Below, piece by piece: positions 25,847 to 37,079 of a stretch of DNA of 64,000 nucleotides. Source of the stretch: Delphinus delphis (taxonomy: Eukaryota; Chordata; Mammalia; Artiodactyla; Delphinidae); NCBI RefSeq assembly GCF_949987515.2, contig NC_082687.1:27492132-27556131 (forward strand), given 5' to 3'. Each line of letters opens with the position of its first letter. The first letter of the stretch is position 1. The notes beneath the pieces are model-generated. The model did not search any database. It was not told where the DNA came from and saw nothing but the letters and a program-made list of their open reading frames with translations. The position numbers were made by a program, and so were the translations under genes.

Positions 25847-26201
25847 ATAACCTACAGGCAGGACAGGAATAAAGATGCAGATGTAGAGAATGGACCTGAG
25901 GACGTGGGGAGGGGGAAGGGTAAGCTGGGACGAAGTAAGAGAGTGGCATTGACATATATACACTACCAAATGTAAAACAGACAGGTAGTGGGAAGCAGCC
26001 ACATAGCATAGGGAGATCAGCTCGGTGTTTTGTGACCACCTAGAGGGGTGGGATAGGGAGGGTAGGAGGGAGACGCAAGAGGAAGGGGATATGGGGATAT
26101 ATGTATACATATAGCTGATTCACTTTGTTATACAGCAGAAACTACCACCACATTGTAAAGCAATTATACTCCAATAATGATGTTAAAAAAAATATTTACA
26201 A

Positions 26202-26582
26202 GACCTTTGGTATGCTTAATAAATCACATTTATAAGTATAACTCCTAGCCTTAAGATCCTAGTTACATGCTGTTTAGGACATTAAAATTTGTGGAGCTTG
26301 TTTAGTTCCTGATTTCAACAATTATAATAAGACATTTATGATATGATACTAAAGAAATTCTCAATGATTATTCTTTTAGTGATAATTACACTTAACATTT
26401 TAGGTAACTATTAAATTTTAGTTTTACGTTAAAAAGGGTCCTGTCTCTTAAAGATACAAATTGAAGAACCTATGGATGCCAGGGCATGCTTTAAAATAAC
26501 CCAGTGAGGCAGCAAAGGGGATATACTGATAATTGTTGAACCTGACAGTCCAGTATACTATTTTATCTACCTTTGTATATTT
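26202..26582. other. AT-rich intronic sequence, nothing recognised
   Basis: Short stretch between the L1 and the next SINE, without a recognised repeat or exon. Confidence 0.45.
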
Positions 26583-26597
26583 AAAAAATTCTCCATG

Positions 26598-26800
26598 GGG
26601 CTTCCCTGGTGGCGCAGTGGTTGAGAGTCCGTCTGCCAATGCAGGGGACACGGGTTCGTGCCCCGGTCCGGGAAGAGCCCACATGCCGCAGAGCGGCTGG
26701 GTCTGTGAGCCATGGCCGCTGAGCCTGCGCGTCCGGAGCCTGTGCTCCGCAACGGGAGAGGCCGCAACAGTGAGAGGCCCGCGTACCGCAAAAAAAAAAA
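26598..26800 (+). mobile_element. CHR SINE (young, CHR-2-like)
   Basis: GGGCTTCCCTGGTGGCGCAG head, B-box-like GGGTTCGTGCCCCGG, CGTCCGGAGCCTGTGCTCCG and a pure A tail. A perfect 15-bp target duplication, AAAAAATTCTCCATG, lies at 26583-26597 and 26801-26815. Its low divergence points to a recent insertion. Confidence 0.95.
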
Positions 26801-26924
26801 AAAAAATTCTCCATGTTAAAAAACACTTATTTTAAAATATGAGGAATTAAAGCAGAATGGTTCAATGGATTTTTTTAAAGATACAACAAAACCATCTTGA
26901 AATCTGATTTTATGTTTTTCACTT

Positions 26925-27050
26925 TTAACTGCTTGATTGAGGTATAATTTACATCCATATAATTCACCCACTGTTAAGTGCACAGTTCATTGATTTTTAG
27001 TTAGTTTATACAGTTGTACAACCATCAGAACAATGATTGAATTTTAAACC
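26925..27050 (-). mobile_element. Old L1M 3' fragment
   Basis: Reversed text GATTGAGGTATAATTTACAT, TAATTCACCCACTGTTAAGT and CAGTTGTACAACCATCAGAA is the usual tail of old L1M elements in reverse. It is followed by a T run at 27061. Confidence 0.65.
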
Positions 27051-27079
27051 AGGAGAGCCTTTTTTTTTTTTTTTTTTTT

Positions 27080-30000
27080 GCTTGGGGACTCTTTTTATTT
27101 TTTCTTGTTGGGAAACAAAGTTCTACTTAAACGATGGTTAGCATAATAGCCTATCTTCCTCTTCTTTAAATACCAGTATCCTAAAAAAACAGTATTTATC
27201 AGCAACTAGATTTTGAGACTAGAGCTATCTTTTTTCCTCCATCTTTATTGACATATTTCCTCCTTGCCAAGTTATGAGGAAGAAATAGACATTTTTCCCT
27301 TTTCCCATATAACTTCTCTGTTGGCAGATGGCCACGGCCAGCAGCAGTGGGCAAACACGAGATCTGAATCGACCCTTCTGTGTTTCTAAGGCTAGACCAG
27401 GGCAGCTCTAGGGAGGGTTCCCACCCCCGATATCTCAGGTCCCCTTGGGAAGAGCAGAACATAATTTATCTTTCCCACTTCTCAGGAAATGGGAAAAAAC
27501 TGAATACACTAAAGTAGGCCTGACTAGAACTGTACCATTACTTCTCCACCATCATTCCCACCCAGGCGTAGAGGATGAGGTAAATTATCACCCAGCAAAC
27601 AATGGCTTCTAACATTCGTCTCTACATAAACATTTCTGTGTTACTTTAGTGTCTGCTCTAGGAACTGGCATTTGTGCTCTCATTTTCAAATCTCCAGTCT
27701 CAACCGAAAAAGAATGGTTGATTTGTCTAATGAAATCCTATAGGCTTTTCATATAGGTGAAAATATAGCTTAGTATTAGAACAATTCACTTTGGATATAT
27801 ACTGTTAACATACACAACTAACAATGGATATCCCTTAAGTTAAAAATAAAACCTCAGAAAACTTTTATTTGAAGGTTTAGGGATACCATAAATAAAATAT
27901 GTAAGATTTTACTATCAGTAATAATGCTCATATTTCATTGTTTTGAGCTTTTAAGAAAATAAATGATTTTGGGGAAGTGTGGTACATAGCTGGACACTTG
28001 TGGTCACAATTATAATGCATCATATGTACAGTAACCATACTATTTATTATCCAAATACTTCTGAATGTGAAAGGAGATGCTATAAAAAATTACACCAGGG
28101 TAACAGGCATAATCCAAAACTATTCCAGGCAAACTGGGACACATGATCACCCGAGTTATAAGCAATTCAACATGAAAACATTTAAGATTAATGAGATTTA
28201 GCTATAGTTCCCAATTCTTTGTGGGCTGTAATGAAGTCTCCGATAGTTATGCTCAAGTTTCTACCTTTGGAAAGCTTTAGCCATCTGTAGGGAGATGCTA
28301 AAAGGACCTCATTTTTAATCCTATCCCTTGACTCTGATATTCTACATTTGTACCATTAACATCCTTGTCTTTATATCGGTAATATATATATCACTGAATT
28401 ATGAACTTTAATGAACATTATTGAATATAGTAAATTATAATTTATCAAACGAGAATTATGGTGACCACTCAATTGCAAAATTTTGAAAATATAGTCCAGT
28501 TCTAGGGAGAATACTTTCACTTCCCAATTGGATAATTTGTTTAAGAAATATGGCCCAAAACCACTAGGACTATAAAATACCAACAACAATTTTGAGACGC
28601 AGAGTGTACAGGTAAATTAGAAATCCAAAATAGAAAAAGAATAAACTCTGAGGTGTTCTCCATATTTTTCTCATTTGGATAGCCCTAGAATTTGAATAAC
28701 ATTTCAATTTCTTTTAAGGTCGCCTCACTTTAAAAATGTCATAATTAAAATTCTCAGCAGCACTTACTATGTACATGAACGTTAAAACCCAAATCAAACT
28801 GAAAAATTAAAACCAGCTGGAATTTATAAACCAAAAGGCTTTTCCACTTTGGTTAAGAGATTATAATGAAGTGTGACACAGTTTTATGAACTTATTAGTA
28901 AATTCATAATGTAAATGAATTTACATTATGCAGCACTTCAATAACTTTGTAAGTTGGAGCACTGCCCACAAACAAAATGGGAACATTTTTCTTGCTACTT
29001 TTTATGCAGAAGTCAAAATGATTTACATTTAAAAATTCAATTACGTAAGAAAATACACGGCATTAAAAAATCAATTTAAGAATACTAATGCATAAAGTTG
29101 ATACATTTTACGGAGTAGATTAGTGTGCTATGTTTCTTTTGTGAAGCTAAAATTGTTTATAATGGGTGAGTAATAGCAATGTGAACTTCCCTGTCAAGAA
29201 ACAAGCAATATACATGTTAAAACTATTTCCAAATGATTGTCCAAAACTATTAGTATCATTCATTTAAATACTCTGAGAGTAAGAGGATACCAGCTTAAAT
29301 ATGGGTTCTGACAGTTTATTCCATCTATACAAGGTATCACAAGGAGGAATTTAGACACAGTCTAAGGATCCCAAATGAGAAACCTCAATGTAACTTTTTG
29401 ACTAATATTTAGAACAAGCCATCTGAGGACACCATCAAATATATCTCCCTTTCTCTAACTGATCACTATAATTACTGCCAGCATTATTTTATATTTTTGT
29501 TTAAAATTGCAAACTCTATTTGCAAAAGTATCAACGTTCAGGCATCCTCTCTTGGTATGTTCAGTATATGGGTCTAGAGGAGAGAGAGGCCACTGTTATT
29601 CACTTAAAAAGCCCCTCAGCAGGAAAGACTATGCAGTTACAGATGGGAATGACACCCGGATTTATCTTTGATATCTGTTTCCCAAAGCCAAAACAATGTT
29701 TCCCTTCAGCTGAATTTTACCACTGGACCCATCTAAGTCAAAACAAGTTGAGGTTCTTAACGTCATCCGTAAGAATGTGAGAAATTTGAGCAAATCCCTG
29801 TGACTAACGCCGGCAACAAAAAAAAATCATTTTGCCAGACAAAGGAGAGGTCAGAGAAACCAACACGGAAGTGGAACTGAAGGAAGCTATCAAAAGTGTG
29901 AGAACAATTTAAAGATAGTAATAGATATAAACTGCATCAAAAGATCATCATGAAATGCTGAATGACAGTGCACTGCAGAGACCCAGTGCAAAAGATAACA

Positions 30001-30080
30001 AGCGTCCATTTTTTTTCCCATAGTTAATTTTTTTAATATTGCATTTTCCAAGATCTAAGACAAACATTCAAAAACTACCC
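27080..30080. other. Long intronic stretch with almost no recognisable repeats
   Basis: About 3 kb without a recognised transposon or exon, apart from a small perfect palindrome at 28905-28930. All frames are 60-90 codons and unsupported. Such repeat-poor stretches can hold conserved regulatory DNA, but nothing here proves that. Confidence 0.45.
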
Positions 30081-30084
30081 ACGT

Positions 30085-30530
30085 TTCTGAGGAGACTCTC
30101 GTGTCTCGGTTTCCAGCTCATTCATTCATTCCCCTACAATGCACGAGGTACTGCGTTACTTGTAGGAATATAAGAGGAAACCAGGCGCATCCCTACTCTT
30201 CGGGATCCAGTGGGAAGACGGAAACAGGCCGCTTTAAGACCTGTGATGGGGCAAGCTCGGGTGCGACAGGACACACAGGAGTCAAGGAAGCCTCCAGGGG
30301 CAGCCACCTCTCATCTGAGGACAGAATCCCTAGGAGGAACCAGCTGGCACAGATCAGAGAGACGGAGGATGAACGGGAGAACAAACAGAAAAAACCGCGT
30401 GCACAGAGGCCTCGGGGTGGGATGGGCATCTAGACACACACACACGGGAGGGATGGATGCTTTCATAAGCCAAGGGCAGCTAAGGAACAGATTCTGGGGC
30501 ATGAGCGGAAAGTGATGCAGCTAGAGAAGG
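30085..30530 (+). repeat. Ancient diverged interspersed repeat, family not named
   Basis: CATTCATTCCCCTACAATGC, GAGGTACTGCGTTACTTGTAGG and TCCAGTGGGAAGACGGAAACAG follow the order of the common old mammalian repeat that begins with TATTGAGCACCTACTATG-like words. A 110-codon frame (30101-30433) through it has no domains. Confidence 0.4.
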
Positions 30531-30733
30531 AGGTAGGTTCCAAAGCTCGTGTATAATGCTGAGGAATTCTTTTTTTATTATTTTTTTGGGGGGTGGGTTC
30601 TCACAAAACTTTTTAATAAAAACTCTATTTGCCAAATATTTGTCATAGTGAACAACAGTACAATTAATGATCTGATTTTATGCACATTTACTATAATTTG
30701 TTTGGTCAAGGAACTTTTTACTAAGCCCCTTCA

Positions 30734-30740
<7 letters not shown>

Positions 30741-30769
<29 letters not shown>

Positions 30770-30959
30770 GGTATGCGGGCCTCTCACTGTTGTGGCCTCT
30801 CCCGTTGCGGAGCATAGGCTCTGGACGCGCAGGCTCAGCGGCCATGGCTCACGGGCCCAGCTGCCTCGCGGCACGTGGGATCTTCCCGGACCGGGCACGA
30901 ACCCACGTCCCCTGCAGCGGTAGGTGGACTCTCAATCACTGCGCCACCAGGGAAGCCCA
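30741..30959 (-). mobile_element. CHR SINE (young, CHR-2-like)
   Basis: T run, then GCGGTATGCGGGCCTCTCAC to CCACCAGGGAAGCCC. A perfect 15-bp target duplication, CCCCTTCACAATTTT, lies at 30726-30740 and 30960-30974. It lies in sense with NR3C2. Confidence 0.95.
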
Positions 30960-31527
30960 CCCCTTCACAATTTTGATATGAACTAGGAAGTTCTGCCACA
31001 TTGAAAATATTCTCAGAGGACAGCAAGCAAGCTATGACAATGTCAAACTAATCATGAACCAGAAAGACGCTTTGTTTCTGCTATGCAGGGATTTTATGAT
31101 GTTCCTGAACATTCTCATATCCCTTGGGAGGGAGAAAAATAAAAATGTAACAATCCCAGAATATGTAGTATGCAGGAAAAAAACACAGCCCTGCATTATC
31201 AAGGGGTCACAACTTGATCTGTTGTGCATAGCAGCCTTCTGGTTTATATTATGCAGTGACACAAAATCCTACATACTCAATCTAAGAAAACAGGGTGAGG
31301 AATCCCTACCCCGGATACAGAATCAAATCCTGCAAGACCTGCTGGAATTCGATAATAAATATTTACAGATCTTGCTGATTCAATGATCAATTTGACACGT
31401 TTGGAGAAAGCCAACATTGCCAGCTGTTTCCCAACAAGGTGGCTAGGGAAGCAAAGTAGCCCTGAAGAAGCCCCCACGAAGAGCTGACATTTCAGCAAAT
31501 GTGAAGGGGCATGCTAGATGCCCCTGC

Positions 31528-31668
31528 AGAAAATGCCATTCCCGCAAACCCAAGAACAGACGTCTCCACGTCCCAGAAAATGCCATTCCCGCAAACCCAA
31601 GAACAGACGTCTCCACGTCCCAGAAAATGCCATTCCCGCAAACCCAAGAACAGACGTCTCCACGTCAG
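31528..31668. repeat. 47-bp minisatellite, three copies
   Basis: Three head-to-tail units start at 31528, 31575 and 31622. Each begins AGAAAATGCCATTCCCGCAA and contains the palindrome AGACGTCT followed by CCACGTC. The first two units are identical; the third differs only at its last few bases. As 47 is not a multiple of three, open frames run through on both strands (60-80 codons) and are by-products of the repeat. Confidence 0.95.
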
Positions 31669-32244
31669 AGGGAGTATTCTGGCATCTGAAAAGCACATAG
31701 GTACAACCGGCCTCCTCTGCTCTTACAACGCTGAGGAATTCTGAGGAACTTTGCAAAGCAAAGCCACGTAGATGAGTGAATGCTAGAAAGGCTCATGTGT
31801 TCTCCCCGTCATCTCTCCCCAGTGCTCCCCCACCACTCAGTGAATGAAACTAGTGCTTCTGCCACATTATTAAATGTAATGGACTTTACACCTAAGGCCA
31901 GGCTCTCAGACTGGCAACACAGTTCATGACAGTTGGGACCTGCAGGCCTTCTGCAAGGCATGGCGTCTTCAGTTCAGCCCTGGGTCCCACCTTTTCCTTT
32001 ACCTGGCTGCTAACACACTCCTTACCTACCCACCTCTGAGGGCATCTGAGTCCGCCTCTGGGTTAGACTACTGGCAGCAGGGCCAGAAGTGAACAGAAAG
32101 TGTCAAGAGTCTGCTGCGATCTCTAAGTGTCTGATATGCAAAAAGTACCATGACAACTGCACAGATGCAGAGGACGTGCGACTGCTTAGCTGTCAGGAAG
32201 TGCCGCTCATGTCTTGAGGAGTTATCTTTCATCGTAAAAAATAT

Positions 32245-32575
32245 ATTTTTATTGAGAACATTATGCTAGGTGAAAGAAGCCAGTCACAAAAGGACAAATA
32301 CTGTCCAAATCCACTTACATGAGGCACCTATAGTAGTCAACAGAAACAGAAAGTAGAATGGTGGTTGCCAGGGGTTACGGGGAGGGGGATGGAGAGTTAG
32401 TAATTCATGGGCAGAGTTTCGGTTGAGAAAGATGAAAAGAATTCAGGAGATGCAAGGTGGGGTGGCAGTGATTGTACAACAATGTGAACGGACTTAATGC
32501 TGCTCAACTGTAAGCTTAAAATGGTTAAGATGGTACATTTTTTGTTATGTGTATTTTACCACAATTAAAAAAAAG
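32245..32575 (+). mobile_element. Old L1M 3' end
   Basis: AGAACATTATGCTAGGTGAA, AAGCCAGTCACAAAAGGACA, GAATGGTGGTTGCCAGGGG and AATGTGAACGGACTTAATGC, ending TTTTACCACAATTAAAAAAA. This is the usual text of middle-aged L1M tails. Confidence 0.8.
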
Positions 32576-32599
32576 TAACAGTGATATATACTTAGCAAA

Positions 32600-33110
32600 G
32601 TAGCACAAAGCAAAAAGTGTGGTAGTACCAGTCACTGGTGGGGATGGAGGAAGGGTCCTCAAATACATTCCAGGCGGAAATGTGAATTACTTCAACCTTT
32701 TGGAAAGCAACATGGCAACATTTCTTTCTTTCTTCCTTTTTTTATTTTTTTTTTATTTATTTCTGGCCGCGTTGCGTCTTCGTTGCTGTGCACGAGCTTC
32801 CTCTAGTTGCGGCGAGCGGGGGCTACTCTTCGTTGCGGAGCATGGGCTCTAGGCGCGCGGGCTTCAGTAGTTGTGGCACGTGGGCTCAGTAGTTGTGGCG
32901 CACAGGCTTAGTTGCTCCGCGTCATGTGGGATCTTCCCGGACCAGGGCTCGAACCCATGTCCCCTGCATTGGCAGGTGGATTCTTAACCACTGTGCCACG
33001 GGGAAAGTCCCTGGCAACATTTCTTAAAATTTAAAATCCTCATTTGATTCAGAAATCTTAGTCTGGAAGCCTATCAAATATTAAAAGAAAATATAAGGAC
33101 ATATGTAGGA
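32600..33110 (+). mobile_element. Old L1M ORF2-end fragment, interrupted by a SINE
   Basis: ACTGGTGGGGATGGAGGAAG, CAACCTTTTGGAAAGCAACA, then (after the SINE) CCTCATTTGATTCAGAAATC and CTATCAAATATTAAAAGAAA match the order of an old L1 ORF2 end. The SINE at 32727-33011 lies inside it, with TGGCAACATTTCTT duplicated. Confidence 0.55.
32727..33011 (-). mobile_element. CHR SINE, long older form (CHR-1-like)
   Basis: T-rich tail, GGCCGCGTTGCGTCTTCGTTG, repeated CAGTAGTTGTGGC, CCAGGGCTCGAACCCATGTC and GGGGAAAGTCCC. A 14-bp target duplication, TGGCAACATTTCTT, lies at 32713-32726 and 33012-33025. Confidence 0.93.
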
Positions 33111-34770
33111 AAAATCTTCCGGGAAGCATTCTCCCTCCATGTGGGAAGAGTTCAGAGCGCATATACTTTTTGTATTCCTGGGCACCCTGCGTTTACTGGA
33201 GAGTAAAGCAAACATCACAACATCGACTGACTCTCATCTAATTCCCTGCTATGCTCAAAGCATAAATGTTTTCTCTTTCTCATTCTTTTTTTCTAAAATT
33301 TTACAAAAAATATTTTCTTATATAAGCAGGAGAAAAGACTACTTATTAAAAAGCTGGTAAACCAATGCAATTCTGTCATCAAATCAACTTTTTTAGGATG
33401 AGAAGTTTAAAAGTCTACTACAAAGTAAAGAGAAATAGTGCGAACATGTAAGAAGCTGAGGAATGAGAGTGAGTGAATCACATTAAGCTTCGACCACTTA
33501 ATTTTCCAGCATATTTTGTCAAATCAAAAATTTTATGTCTACTCAATGAGACTAACTTAAGGCAACAATGAAATCCTATTAAAATGATCCTGATAAAAGT
33601 AGGAACATTAATTAGTTGCAAGAAGATTACCATTATAGGTAGAATTTTTCTTTTTTTTTTAAATAAAATAGGTAGTTGGTTCTTTCTTTCTATACAGGCA
33701 TTTTTTTTGTTGTTGTTTTAACTCTGGGAAAAATGGTCCCATGATAAATAAGAGTCTCCTCAAGTATCACTAATCAGCTGATTACTATTACAAAAAACAA
33801 CTCAGAGCAAAGTTAATTTTACTTCATTTCACTGCCTCAATGATTAGTTTTATAAAGGATTTCCAGTATCCACTTAGTATCCCGAGTCCTGTATGAGACC
33901 AGACCTGTTCTCCCTGGATTTCCAAGGGCCCCATGCACCTCCTTACACACTCAGGAATAATGTACACCAACCAAAGACTCACTGATCATTTCTATCATTT
34001 CCATGTCAACAAATACAGACTTCTACAGAGCGGGCTTTCTTTAAATGGAGTACACTTGAACAGTTCAGAGCAGTAATCCTGACTAGTTCCCTACTGTCCT
34101 AAATGTGCCCCCACCCCCGAAATCTACAATGACGTATTCATAATTGAAAACCTGAAGCCATCCTGATTTCTCACAATGGTGCAAAGCATTGGGAGGTCTT
34201 GGAAAGCAAATCATCTGTTGATTTTAACTGTGTGCCAAGTGTGACGTCGGTACCTGTTTATTGAAGAAGAGTGCTGTACGCTTACTGTTGTAATTTCTGC
34301 AACAGAAAAGTCTCCTGTGGTTACATCCTTTACAACTGGCACTATGGACAAAATTATTAAAATGGGTTGGTTTGCGGGACAGTCACAGACATACGAGAAT
34401 GAGTTTGTATCACAGTAAATTCTTGCTAATATGTACAGAGGGTCAGTCACATGGACCAGTGGAGCCGGCAAAACCACCACCTTGAAAGGTGTCCCGGAGC
34501 CATTTATTGACTCCCGTGATTTAAGAGGCCAGTGACACAAACAGCATCCTCAGTAAATGGTGCTCTCTTAATCTCAGTTTACATACTTGCTTCTAAATGG
34601 TCAGCTATAGGTTCTGGGATGAGAGGAATGGGCATCTCAGGTATTTTCAGGGAAAATCACTAGAAGTTTAAGAAAGTATTTTGGGACAATGTATATCAAC
34701 TCCAATTTAAATACTTTAACTAAGGGGCATTCTCTCTTTCCACTTTTCTCCAATTTACCATGCTCACAGA
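33111..34770. other. Intronic sequence, nothing recognised
   Basis: Apart from T runs near 33650-33715 I recognise nothing. The 109-codon reverse frame at 34211-34540 has no recognisable domain or splice sites. Confidence 0.45.
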
Positions 34771-34779
34771 GTTAGCTAC

Positions 34780-34930
34780 TTTGTCAGGGAACAGTACTGG
34801 CTTTGGAGTCAGATGCAGGTTTGAGTCTCAGCGTCCTCACTGGTTAGCTGTGCCACTTGCCGAAGCCGCTCACTGGCAAGTGTTTAGCAGTGTGAAGACG
34901 CGTACAAACACACACTGTTATTATCGCAAC
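34780..34930 (+). mobile_element. MIR SINE fragment
   Basis: ACTGGCTTTGGAGTCAGATG, AGGTTTGAGTCTCAGC and GGTTAGCTGTGCCACTTG follow the MIR core and its tRNA-related part. Confidence 0.65.
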
Positions 34931-35576
34931 GGTACACAAAGAAATGGAGGTGACCTTCCCTGCATATTCCTTCTCAGGAGCAAAGCCCCCAGGATCTTAA
35001 CTTTGGCTGCCAATGTATTCTGGTTTCTGGAGATCTGGTCTTGAAGGGAGAGAAACTGCCTAATATTTTTATCAATTTATTGTATTCCCTTCTTTTTCTT
35101 CCATAAGTTTTTAAAAGGATACCTCCCTATCAGACCTATGTGGGCAGAATTTTAGTAAAATTTTGTTTCAAGTTAGTATTTAAATTACTCGTTTTAGAAA
35201 CATGACAGTTTAGGACGTTTGATCTGTGCCCATACCTAATATCATGCAGAGAATCTCTTCTACAAAATAGTATTATAGTTTTTAATGTCATCCATCACCC
35301 AATTTGATAATAAAACAGAGCTATTTTAACAACTGGAAAAGCTGCTCGCCCTTGGTCTACATTCAATTTCAGTGGTATTTATTCTCACCAGGATTCAAAG
35401 CAGCCCCTTTACTGGTTTCAAATACACATTTTGCATTTAACACGTGTGTAGGGGGTTTTGGAATCAGACATATAAAATTACTGTGCCCCCGACATCTATA
35501 CACTATTTCATCAAGTAACCACTTAGGGAGTTCTGCCTACTCTGTGGGATGTGTCCAGTCTGACAAGTAATAAGAG

Positions 35577-35620
35577 TACTGTGAATAGCTATCATTTCTG
35601 TATGATAGCTATTCACAGTA
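35577..35620. repeat. Perfect 19-bp inverted repeat with 6-nt loop
   Basis: The left arm TACTGTGAATAGCTATCAT (35577-35595), loop TTCTGT and right arm ATGATAGCTATTCACAGTA (35602-35620) pair without a mismatch. A third, partly matching copy (AGCTATCATTCCTGTA) follows at about 35630-35645. It lies in intron 3 and no known repeat family explains it. Confidence 0.95.
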
Positions 35621-35639
35621 TGATACAGAAGCTATCATT

Positions 35640-35790
35640 CCTGTAACGTCTACAACGTGCCAGAAAATTGGCATATACCACAGTCACCAAAACATCACGA
35701 TACCCAAGGTATTTCCCCATCTCCATTTTACAGCGAGGAATCAGGAAGAGGCTGGTAAATTGCCCAGGCCTCGGGGCCAGTAGGGCAACA
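35640..35790 (-). mobile_element. MIR SINE fragment (reverse)
   Basis: CCCCATCTCCATTTTACAGC, GAGGAATCAGGAAGAGGCTG and AAATTGCCCAGG match the reversed MIR 3' part. Boundaries are approximate. Confidence 0.5.
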
Positions 35791-35794
35791 CAGT

Positions 35795-36010
35795 GAAATC
35801 AGACAAAGTCTGGAGTCAGGAAAACCTGCCTGCCATTCCTACCTCTGTTCTTCACTGTGTGACTGTGGACAAATGGCTTAATTCCTCTAATTAATTTTCT
35901 CATCAAAACAGAAGGATACTACTTCACACCTACAAAAACTGTACAGAAATAAAATGAGAGACTGTCCACTGCCCTCCTAGCTCACAGTCACATTTAATAA
36001 ATGTTCACCA
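35795..36010 (+). mobile_element. MIR SINE fragment
   Basis: GTCTGGAGTCAGGAAAACCTG, CTTCACTGTGTGACTGTGG, AAATGGCTTAATTCCTCT and CATCAAAACAGAAGGATAC follow MIR order, with a tail resembling the MIR end. Confidence 0.65.
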
Positions 36011-36169
36011 TGATGAATACTAGAGACAGTGACATTGGACTTTGAACACAGGTCCCTACGGTTATGATTCTAGCCGTAACAAGGTACATCTACACTGAAT
36101 CTGGAAAACGACATACCGTCTAGTTTCAGTAACAATTAAAATTAAGAAAAAGCAAATGTTACAAAACCA

Positions 36170-36415
36170 AGAAATATAAAGACAAAGTATAATCGTGGTT
36201 GACAGGGGCTGGGGGAGGGGAGCATGGGGAGTGACTGTTTAATGGATACAGAATTTCAGTTTTACAAGATGAAAAGCGTTATAAGGATAAGAGGTGGTGA
36301 TGGCCGCACAACCAAGTCAATGTATTTGACACCACTGACCTGTACATTTAAAAATGGCAAGATGTACATTTCATAGCATGTGTGTTTTACCACAATAAAG
36401 AACAAAACCAAAAAT
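36170..36415 (+). mobile_element. Old L1M 3' end
   Basis: CGTGGTTGACAGGGGCTGGG, AATTTCAGTTTTACAAGATG, GACACCACTGACCTGTACAT and TGTTTTACCACAATAAAGAA are typical of an L1M 3' UTR and tail. Confidence 0.75.
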
Positions 36416-36690
36416 AAACACTAAGCTTTATGAGACTGAAGCTGGAAATACGGTATTTGCTGGAAATTTTGTATAAGGAAGTGGAATTACGACATTTTAA
36501 ATATAACAGAATTATTTTATTATAGGATCTTAGTAGAATCTTAAACAGTGGGAAGAATATTTATCCTATGATTTACCTGTATAGTATAAATACATAAATA
36601 AACAAGTCATTGCCTGGGGTTAATTTCCATCTGATTTCTAAATTAGTCATTTAATAACAATGAGTGGGTACCTGCAATGTGTTCTAGAAA

Positions 36691-36728
36691 CCTAAAGGTA
36701 CCTTTAGGTACCTTTGTACCTAAAGGTA
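36691..36728. repeat. Overlapping palindromes (compound hairpin)
   Basis: CCTAAAGGTACCTTTAGG (36691-36708) is a perfect 18-bp palindrome. Its right part also pairs with the next segment: TACCTTTAGGTAC (36699-36711), loop CTTT, GTACCTAAAGGTA (36716-36728). The two foldings exclude each other. Confidence 0.95.
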
Positions 36729-37079
36729 ACAAAATGGTTGGCATCCCCTCATATGATGAGATGAAAGAAGGTGGAGGGCCCTTTCCGTGATTCTAGATGC
36801 AGCAATTTCTATTTTAAAGTAGCTGGTCTGTGGTAGGCAGCATGGCTGCAACACAGGTACACACCTCACTGCATAACGACATTTCTTTTGGCAACTGTTT
36901 TTCCCAAAACAAATCACATAGAACGTATAGCAGAATGATGTCACAGTGCAATTACTAAAGGAAAAACTATCTACATGTGAAAAATGTGTACTAATGTCTC
37001 AACTTAAATCTTAAACACATTTCAGTACCTGTAAAAATATTAAGAGTTGATTTTTAAAAAATCGTTATTGAAAGCACCA

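Larger units (their letters stand above)
20611..26189 (+). mobile_element. Near full-length L1 (LINE-1), decayed
   Basis: Alignable to the L1 at 2444-8345 from GGTCTTGGAG at 20611 onward: 5' UTR, ORF1 from 21122, ORF2 from about 22031, 3' UTR and a short A tail at about 26184-26191. It is about 75 bp shorter at the recognisable 5' end than the other copy. A 12-bp direct repeat, AAATATTTACAA, lies at 20482-20493 and 26190-26201 and may be the target duplication, but that leaves 117 bp of unexplained sequence before the 5' UTR. Both ORFs carry stops, so it is immobile. It is antisense to NR3C2. Confidence 0.92.

Noticed and set aside
26567..26826. Recurring Arg/Pro/Gly-rich proteins ([19 protein letters not shown] type) seen at many places
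   Set aside because: These are translations of CHR SINEs in several frames, not a protein family.
30101..30433. 110-codon polar plus-strand frame
   Set aside because: It falls in what looks like an old dispersed repeat; charged composition but no domain.
31528..31668. Short direct repeats considered as a CRISPR-like array
   Set aside because: The units are contiguous with no unique spacers, in a mammalian intron; this is a minisatellite.
31492..31756. Overlapping open frames on both strands with repeated PRTDVSTSQ/RLFLGLREW motifs
   Set aside because: They result from the 47-bp minisatellite: a unit not divisible by three without stop codons gives open frames on both strands.
34211..34540. 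109-codon reverse frame considered as an extra exon or processed pseudogene
   Set aside because: No recognisable protein, no poly-A tail or target duplication, and no paired splice sites.
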